Part shown: in pieces, positions 32,315-39,190 of the stretch
How positions within the stretch are numbered: the stretch's first letter is position 1
Layout of the letters: every line of letters begins with the position of its first letter
NCBI GenBank assembly: GCA_964496975.1
Contig: CAZCBN010000015.1
Coordinates: 1-39,190, forward strand
DNA length: 39,190 nt
Direction of reading: 5' to 3'
From: CAZCBN01 sp964496975
GTDB taxonomy: Bacteria > Planctomycetota > Phycisphaerae > Phycisphaerales > UBA1924
Position numbers and translations under genes: made by a program
The notes under the pieces: model-generated
What the model was told of the DNA's origin: nothing
The model's database searches: none
Seen by the model: the letters and a program-made list of their open reading frames with translations, nothing else

Positions 32315-32399
32315 CACGGCCTTCCAGGCCGTGCCCTTCTCCCCCTTCCCACGGCCTTTCAGGCCGTGCTCCACGTGGCACACCCGTCCGCGTGTGCCA
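32315..32399. repeat. Three hairpin-forming inverted repeats between mce and mmdA
   Basis: Hairpin 1: CACGGCCT-TCC-AGGCCGTG (32315-32333). Hairpin 2: CACGGCCT-TTC-AGGCCGTG (32350-32368), with identical arms. Hairpin 3: TGGCACAC, 8-nt loop, GTGTGCCA (32376-32399). The first two differ only in the loop, like REP-type intergenic elements. They lie inside a same-strand gene run, without U-runs, so they could modulate mmdA expression or mRNA stability, or be mobile intergenic repeats. Confidence 0.7.
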
Positions 32400-32420
32400 A
32401 CTCCGCAGAGCGCCTTCGGA

Positions 32421-32966
32421 TCACGCCCCGTGCCGCGGCTCGCACAGCTCGGTCAGCACGCCCCGCGTCGACTTGGGGTGCACAAACGCGATCTTCGCCC
32501 CGTGTGCGCCCGTTCGCGGCGACTCGTCGATCAGCGCCACCCCGCCCGCCTTCAGCGCCGCGAGCCTCGCCTCGATGCCCTCCACGGTGTACGCCACGTG
32601 GTGAACGCCCTCACCCTTCTTTTCGATGAACTTCGCGATCGGGCTCTCCGGGCTGGTCGGCTCCAAGAGCTCAAGCCGCACGACGCCGGCCCCCTGGCCC
32701 AGCGCGAAGAACGCCACGCGCACGTTCTGCTCGGGCACGTCCTCTTCGCCCTCGTACCGGGCCCCGAGCACGCCCTCGTAGTACGACCGCTGCTCGGCGA
32801 GCGACTTCACGGCGATGCCGATGTGGTTCACGCCGCGCGCGCCCATCAGGCCCACCTCGGCCGACGTTGACCCGCAGCAGCACCCGCGCCCGCACCCGCC
32901 CGCGCTCCCGCCGGCGCTGCGCGCACCCTTCGCGACCATCGGCTCGCCCGAGACTTCACCCGGCAT
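32421..32966 (-). CDS. mce: Methylmalonyl-CoA epimerase with Cys-rich N-terminal extension
   Basis: Interconverts (R)- and (S)-methylmalonyl-CoA. The core (about 44-181) is a vicinal-oxygen-chelate fold with metal ligands by family alignment at His48 (VNHIGIAV), a Glu in VRLELLEP, a His in GVHHVAYTVE and the C-terminal Glu in LTELCEP. The first 41 residues are extra: they include Cys25, Cys29, Cys30 and Cys31 in a Gly-rich CGRGCCCG stretch. The ATG at 32966 has an excellent Shine-Dalgarno (AGGAGGT, 7-nt spacer), so the extension is probably translated. The usual start would be Met41. It lies between meaB and mmdA. Confidence 0.93.
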   Translation of the reverse strand: MPGEVSGEPMVAKGARSAGGSAGGCGRGCCCGSTSAEVGLMGARGVNHIGIAVKSLAEQRSYYEGVLGARYEGEEDVPEQNVRVAFFALGQGAGVVRLELLEPTSPESPIAKFIEKKGEGVHHVAYTVEGIEARLAALKAGGVALIDESPRTGAHGAKIAFVHPKSTRGVLTELCEPRHGA

Positions 32967-33068
32967 GGACGCACCTCCTCGGCCATCGCCCGCCGCGCGG
33001 TTGCCGCGGCATCGCCGCATCAAGCGGCGGGGTCGCGCGGGGCACGGGCGGGGGCGAATTTGCGGATC

Positions 33069-33098
33069 ATTGTATCTGCTATCGGGGCGACCGTCGAA
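33069..33098 (-). promoter_or_regulatory. Candidate promoter for mce-mmdADCB
   Basis: Read leftward: TTCGAC (33098-33093), an 18-bp spacer and TACAAT (33074-33069) in an AT-rich patch within the 166-nt meaB-mce gap. The -10 has five of six consensus bases. It would give mce and the decarboxylase genes their own transcript about 100 nt before the mce start. Confidence 0.5.
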
Positions 33099-33132
33099 CT
33101 TTTCCGATGTTTTTGCCGCGTTTTCTTGCGCT

Positions 33133-34191
33133 TTATCCGCGGCCGAAGCCGGCGCGGAACGCGTCCAGCACGCGCTCGGCGGCGATGCTCGGCGGCACCG
33201 TTCCTTCTATGAGGTCGCGCTGCGCCTTCGCCAGTGCCGCCTGCGCCGACGGGTTGGCGGCGAGCATCGACTCGAGCCCCTCGATCAGCAGGGCCCGCAT
33301 CCAGTTCACCGCCTGCCCGCGGCGGCGGGCCTCGAACGCGCCGCTGCGGCGCGCGCGGTCCACGCGGGCGTCGACCGCGCGCCACACCTCGTCAACACCC
33401 AGGCCCGTGCGCGCGGAGCATGTCCGCACGTCGGGGCGCGACAACTCGTCGCGCGGGTGCATGATGCGCGCGGCCTCGCGGTACTCGCGGGCGGCCTCTT
33501 CGGCCCGGTGCTCGCCGCCGGCGTCGGCCTTGTTCACCGCGATGACCTCGGCCAGCTCCAGCAGTCCCCGCTTGATGCCCTGGAGCCCGTCGCCGGCGCC
33601 GGGGAGCATGAGCGCGAGGAAGCAGTCGGTCATGTCGGCGACCATCGTCTCGCTCTGGCCCACGCCGACGGTCTCGATAAAGAGGATGTCAAACCCCGCG
33701 GCCTCGCACAGCAGGGCCGTCTCCCGCGTGCGGCGGGCGACGCCGCCCAGCGTGCCGGCGCTGGGGCTGGGGCGGATGAAGGCGTTTGGGTGGGCGGCGA
33801 GGTCGGCCATGCGGGTCTTGTCGCCGAGGATGCTGCCGCCGGTGCGGGTGCTGGAGGGGTCGACGGCGAGGACGGCGAGGCGCTTGCCGGCGTTGCATAG
33901 GCGGGTGCCGAGCGCATCGATGAAGGTGCTCTTGCCGACGCCGGGCACGCCGGTGATGCCGAGCCGGAGCGTGAGCGGGCCGCGGGCGGCGGCGTGCGGG
34001 GCGAGGCGGGTGAGCAGTTCGTGCGCGAGGGGGCGGTGGGCCTCGGCCCGGCTTTCGATGAGCGTGATGGCGCGGGCGAGGGCGGTGCGGCTTCCGGCGC
34101 ACAGGTCGGCGGCGAGCGATTCGGGGGAGGGAAATCCCGAACGGGGCCTTGACAGGGGCGGGGCGAATTCGTTAGGTTGAAAGTCGGTCAT
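33133..34191 (-). CDS. meaB: MeaB-type GTPase chaperone of methylmalonyl-CoA mutase
   Basis: G3E-family GTPase that gates cobalamin loading and protects the mutase from inactivation. 352 residues; Walker A GVPGVGKST (81-89), the family stretch VDPSSTRTGGSILGDKTRM, switch motif FIETVGVGQSE, and NKAD for base recognition. The ATG at 34191 begins MTDFQP; no clear Shine-Dalgarno. Divergent from the SnoaL-like gene (61-nt gap). Placed between mutB and mce, consistent with its partnership with MutAB. Confidence 0.95.
   Translation of the reverse strand: MTDFQPNEFAPPLSRPRSGFPSPESLAADLCAGSRTALARAITLIESRAEAHRPLAHELLTRLAPHAAARGPLTLRLGITGVPGVGKSTFIDALGTRLCNAGKRLAVLAVDPSSTRTGGSILGDKTRMADLAAHPNAFIRPSPSAGTLGGVARRTRETALLCEAAGFDILFIETVGVGQSETMVADMTDCFLALMLPGAGDGLQGIKRGLLELAEVIAVNKADAGGEHRAEEAAREYREAARIMHPRDELSRPDVRTCSARTGLGVDEVWRAVDARVDRARRSGAFEARRRGQAVNWMRALLIEGLESMLAANPSAQAALAKAQRDLIEGTVPPSIAAERVLDAFRAGFGRG
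34149..34178 (+). promoter_or_regulatory. Candidate promoter for the SnoaL-like gene
   Basis: TTGACA (34149-34154, perfect -35), 18-bp spacer, TAGGTT (34173-34178). It lies inside the first codons of meaB on the opposite strand, so the two genes may interfere with each other. The leader to the ATG at 34253 would be about 65 nt. Confidence 0.45.
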
Positions 34192-34252
34192 CGGGGTGTG
34201 CGTTGAACGTGCGGCCGATGGGCCTTGGGCTGGTCTGACCAGGAGACATGCC

Positions 34253-34669
34253 ATGGCGAACGAGATGCACGCGCCCGCGATGCCGGTGTCGGAGGCGATG
34301 CGGGTGGGTCGGCGGCTGGTGGAGCTGTGCCGCGAGCAGAAGTATGCCCAGGCGCTCGATGAGCTGTACGACCAGAACGCGGTGTCGACCGAGGCGATGG
34401 ACTGCGGGCCCGACATGCCGCGGGAGCGGCGCGGGCTTGCGGTGCTGAAGGAGGCGGGCCGGGCGTGGGAGGCGTCGACCGAGGTTCACTCGATTCAGGT
34501 GGACGGCCCCTACCCGCACGACGACGAGTTCATCGTGTTCATGGCGCTCGACGCGACGTGCAAGGGCGGGCCGATGTCCGGGCAGCGGATGCTGATGAAA
34601 GAGGCGTGCCACTACACGGTGAAGCACGGGAAGATCGTGCATGCGCGGTTCTTCTATTCGATGGGGTAA
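34253..34669 (+). CDS. SnoaL/NTF2-like small protein
   Basis: A 138-residue soluble protein with the length and pattern of the NTF2-like superfamily: an N-terminal helix (EAMRVGRRLVELCREQKYAQA), a short acidic turn (LDELYDQNAV), and a strand-rich second half ending in KEACHYTVKHGKIVHARFFY, as in SnoaL-like domains. The fold forms a cone-shaped pocket used for varied small ligands; no catalytic role can be assigned. AGGAG lies 7 nt before the ATG at 34253. It is the only plus-strand gene among mutA, mutB, meaB and mce, which could mean insertion or an independent role. Confidence 0.8.
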   Translation: MANEMHAPAMPVSEAMRVGRRLVELCREQKYAQALDELYDQNAVSTEAMDCGPDMPRERRGLAVLKEAGRAWEASTEVHSIQVDGPYPHDDEFIVFMALDATCKGGPMSGQRMLMKEACHYTVKHGKIVHARFFYSMG

Positions 34670-34836
34670 GGGCGACGGCGGCGGACAACTGAGTGTGCGA
34701 GGCGTGGCCGGCGCGGTGAGGTGCTGCTCGATGCGGTGTGCGCCCGTGGCGGGCCGACGCGCCGTGGCCGCGCGGTGGGCACGGGCCCCGACGATGCGGG
34801 CGTCGCAGGGCGCCTTGGCATCGATCGGCCGGCACG

Positions 34837-34855
34837 CGGCGCGGGGGCCGCGCCG
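34837..34855. terminator. GC-rich hairpin between convergent snoaL-like gene and mutB
   Basis: CGGCGCGG-GGG-CCGCGCCG: eight-base perfect stem in the 215-nt convergent gap 34670-34884. It could end transcripts from either side, but neither strand shows a U-run, so the assignment is tentative. Nothing else is seen in this gap. Confidence 0.3.
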
Positions 34856-34884
34856 GCCCGGGGCGGTGAGGGCGCGGCGGGGTG

Positions 34885-37092
<2,208 letters not shown>

Positions 37093-37185
37093 GGTTCGGC
37101 TCCGGGGGGTGTTGCCTCGGCGTGGTCGGTGCGAGGGGAACGGCGGCTCGCAGAGAGACGGCGAGCCGGAGGGCGGGCGGGACAA

Positions 37186-39190
37186 TCAGCCGGGCGGCTC
37201 GACGGCCACGCCCTCCTCGGCGAGCAGGTCGTGCAGCGCGGCGACGACGTCGCACTTCACGAAGATGAAGCGGTCGACGCCCGCGGCGCGGTACGCGGCC
37301 TCGTGCTCGCCCGGGTGGCCCGCGAGGATGACGGTGCGTGCGCCCGCGGCGTGCAGGCGGGGCGCGAGGTCCGGGACGAGCGTGGGGTAGGCCTTGTCCG
37401 AGGAGCAGATGACGGCGATGTGCGCACGGCTCTCGGCGAAGGCGGCGACGGCGCGCTGGGCGGAGTCGTAGCCGTCGCCCGCGATGCAGCGGAAGCCGCC
37501 GGCCTCGAAGAAGCTCTGGCTGTAGTTGGTGCGGGCGGTGTGCTGCGCGACGGGCCCGATGCTGGCGAGGAAGACGGCGGGCCGCTCGCCCGTCGCGGCG
37601 GTGTGAGCATCCGCGGCGTCGCGCAGGTCTTCGAAGGGCTGCGCGTAGGGGTGCGGGTGCACGGCGGGGATGCTCTCGGCGTCGCGCCGGCCGCCCGAGG
37701 CGAGGTGCAGCTCGGCGAGCGTGGCGCCCTCTTCGGCGGCGCGGACGGCGAGGTCGACCACGGCGGGGCTCACGCCGCGCGCGGTCGCCTCGGTCAGGCG
37801 GACGAGCGCCGCGGGCGCCTCGGGCGTGCGCACGACGTGGGCGAGTCGCGCCCGGGCTGCGGCGGCGACGTCGAGCGGGTTGTTCGAGCGCCGGGGCAGC
37901 GGGGCCTCGCCGGCGTTCGGGAACTCGCTGACGCCGATGACGGCGTCGCGTCGCGTGGAGAGGTTGCGCAGTCGCTGCGAGAAGGCCGAGTCGATCTGGC
38001 CCCGGACCCAGCCGCTGGTGAGCGCGGCGCGCATGCCGCCGCGGCGTTCGATCTCTTGCACCAGGTTCCAGGCGCGGCGGGCGAGGTCGCCCGTGAGGCG
38101 CTCGACGGCGTAGCTGCCGCCGGCGGGGTCGACCACGCGGGTGAGGTGGGCCTCTTCGAGCAGGACGTGCTGGGTGTTCCGCGCCACGCGGCGGGCGTGC
38201 TCGGTCGGCAGGCCCACGGCGGCGTCGTAGGGAACGGTGGTGATGCTCTCGGCGCCGGCGATGCCCGCGGCGAACGCGCACACCGTGTTGCGCAGGATGT
38301 TTACCCACGGGTCACGCTTGGTGATGACACGCTTGCTGGTGCGCACGTGCAGGCGGAGCGGGGGCTGCTCGGCGGCGGGCACGCCCGCCACCTCGAGCAC
38401 GCGGGACCAGAGCCGCCTCGCGGCGCGGAGCTTGGCGACGGCGAGGAAGAGGTTGGTGCCGACGGCCGTGCTGAACTGCATCTGCCGGGCCGCGGCGGCG
38501 ACGGACAGCCCGCCGCGCTCCGTGAGGGCGCGGAGGTACTCGGCGCCGGTCGCGACGGCGAAGGCGAGGTCCTGCACGGCGGTGGCGCCGGCGTGGTGAT
38601 AAGGCGCCGAGCCGACGCGCACGGTGGTGATGCGCGGCGCATTGCGGTCGGCCCAGGCGGCGAGGGAGGCCATCGCGTCCAGCGCCGCGTCCAGCGGCAT
38701 GGGCAGGCGTCCGTCGCGTGCGAGCACGGCGAAGGGATCGGCGTTGAACGCGCCGCGGACGCCGGCGATGTTCACGCCGCGGTCGCGCCACGCGGCGATG
38801 AGCAGGGCGGAGGCGGCGAAGAAGGCGCCGCCCGCCTCGAGGGCGATCGGGGCGATGTCGAGATAGACGCCGTCGAGCACGGTGTTGAGGTCGGCGAGGC
38901 TGTGCAGGGCGACGCCGTCGCGGCCCACGAGTCCGCCCGAGGCGATGTCGCGCGGGCCGATGCCCGAGCGGCCCGCGGCGTCGAACCGGAGCAGGATGGA
39001 GGTGACGCCGTTCTGGAGTTCTTCGAGCGCGACGGCGTTGGCGTCGGCGGGGTTCGGCTCGGTGACTTCCTGGCGGATGTCCCAGCCGCACTCGCGGCCG
39101 CCGAGGGGCGTGGCGCCGCGGGTGAAGGGGGCGAGGCCGGGCAGGCCGGCGGCGCGGGTGTCCGCGGCCGCGTCGGCGGCGGTGTAGAGC
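37186..39190 (-). CDS. mutA: Methylmalonyl-CoA mutase small subunit MutA, 5' end cut by window edge
   Basis: Non-catalytic partner of MutB. About 667 residues are visible; the frame runs open through the right edge. The visible start LYTAADAAADTRAAGLPGLA and the PFTRGATP segment correspond to the mutase barrel entrance, so only roughly the first 50-60 residues should be missing. The C-terminal domain resembles a B12-binding fold (TVILAGHPGEHEAAYRAAGV) but has no DxHxxG motif, as expected for the alpha/small subunit. A stretch SSDKAYPTLVPDLAP is characteristic of MutA. First in the visible mut run; the promoter is outside the window. Confidence 0.93.
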   Translation of the reverse strand, partial: LYTAADAAADTRAAGLPGLAPFTRGATPLGGRECGWDIRQEVTEPNPADANAVALEELQNGVTSILLRFDAAGRSGIGPRDIASGGLVGRDGVALHSLADLNTVLDGVYLDIAPIALEAGGAFFAASALLIAAWRDRGVNIAGVRGAFNADPFAVLARDGRLPMPLDAALDAMASLAAWADRNAPRITTVRVGSAPYHHAGATAVQDLAFAVATGAEYLRALTERGGLSVAAAARQMQFSTAVGTNLFLAVAKLRAARRLWSRVLEVAGVPAAEQPPLRLHVRTSKRVITKRDPWVNILRNTVCAFAAGIAGAESITTVPYDAAVGLPTEHARRVARNTQHVLLEEAHLTRVVDPAGGSYAVERLTGDLARRAWNLVQEIERRGGMRAALTSGWVRGQIDSAFSQRLRNLSTRRDAVIGVSEFPNAGEAPLPRRSNNPLDVAAAARARLAHVVRTPEAPAALVRLTEATARGVSPAVVDLAVRAAEEGATLAELHLASGGRRDAESIPAVHPHPYAQPFEDLRDAADAHTAATGERPAVFLASIGPVAQHTARTNYSQSFFEAGGFRCIAGDGYDSAQRAVAAFAESRAHIAVICSSDKAYPTLVPDLAPRLHAAGARTVILAGHPGEHEAAYRAAGVDRFIFVKCDVVAALHDLLAEEGVAVEPPG

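Overview
The window is very GC-rich and looks like a chromosomal segment of a Gram-negative, respiring bacterium of the Planctomycetota, probably class Phycisphaerae. The reasons are: a pseudopilin with the H-x9-DG tail motif typical of planctomycetes; a fused AroD-AroE protein, an arrangement also seen in Chlamydiae and other PVC relatives; a retained ftsI/rsmH division and wall cluster, which many Planctomycetia have lost; an OmpH-like periplasmic chaperone and a PagL-like outer-membrane deacylase; and a fused CcoN-CcoO oxidase subunit. The taxonomic call is inference. I saw no tRNA or rRNA gene, IS element, prophage or CRISPR array.

Layout. (1) 1-6198, minus strand: a remnant division/cell-wall cluster, transcribed rsmH - LysM membrane protein - FtsL-like protein - ftsI - aroDE (cut by the left edge). 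(2) 6275-9812: an OmpH/Skp-like chaperone, a SlyX-like coiled coil, a PagL-like protein, and a signalling pair (Hpt protein, then a receiver-GGDEF response regulator). (3) 10121-12346: feoA-feoB, with a 7-3-7 dyad upstream and a cysteine-rich insert in the FeoB G domain. (4) 12416-16301: a pseudopilin gene, then a tightly coupled pair that I read as murL and murD2. This would be the two-step route to UDP-MurNAc-L-Ala-D-Glu through L-Glu ligation and epimerisation. (5) 16258-26655: an Rrf2-type regulator divergent from a full cbb3 oxidase locus, ccoNO-ccoQ-ccoP-ccoG-ccoH-(TauE/SafE-like)-ccoI-ccoS, followed by galK. (6) 27983-39190, mostly minus strand: a methylmalonyl-CoA locus, mutA (cut by the right edge)-mutB, then meaB, mce and mmdA-mmdD-mmdC-mmdB. 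One small SnoaL/NTF2-like gene is inserted on the plus strand.

How the parts fit. MutAB interconverts succinyl-CoA and (R)-methylmalonyl-CoA, MeaB protects the B12 enzyme, Mce links the R and S epimers, and MmdADCB would decarboxylate (S)-methylmalonyl-CoA while pumping Na+. No biotin carboxylase is present in the window, which favours the decarboxylating direction. The cbb3 oxidase points to microaerobic respiration, and its maturation needs copper (CcoI). FeoAB supplies ferrous iron. Together they suggest a bacterium that lives across oxic-anoxic transitions.

The points most worth a second look are the murL-murD2 pair, the cysteine-rich additions to FeoB and Mce, the roughly 140-residue insert in MmdB, the Rrf2/cbb3 control region, and a strand-independent GC-skew switch near 10 kb.
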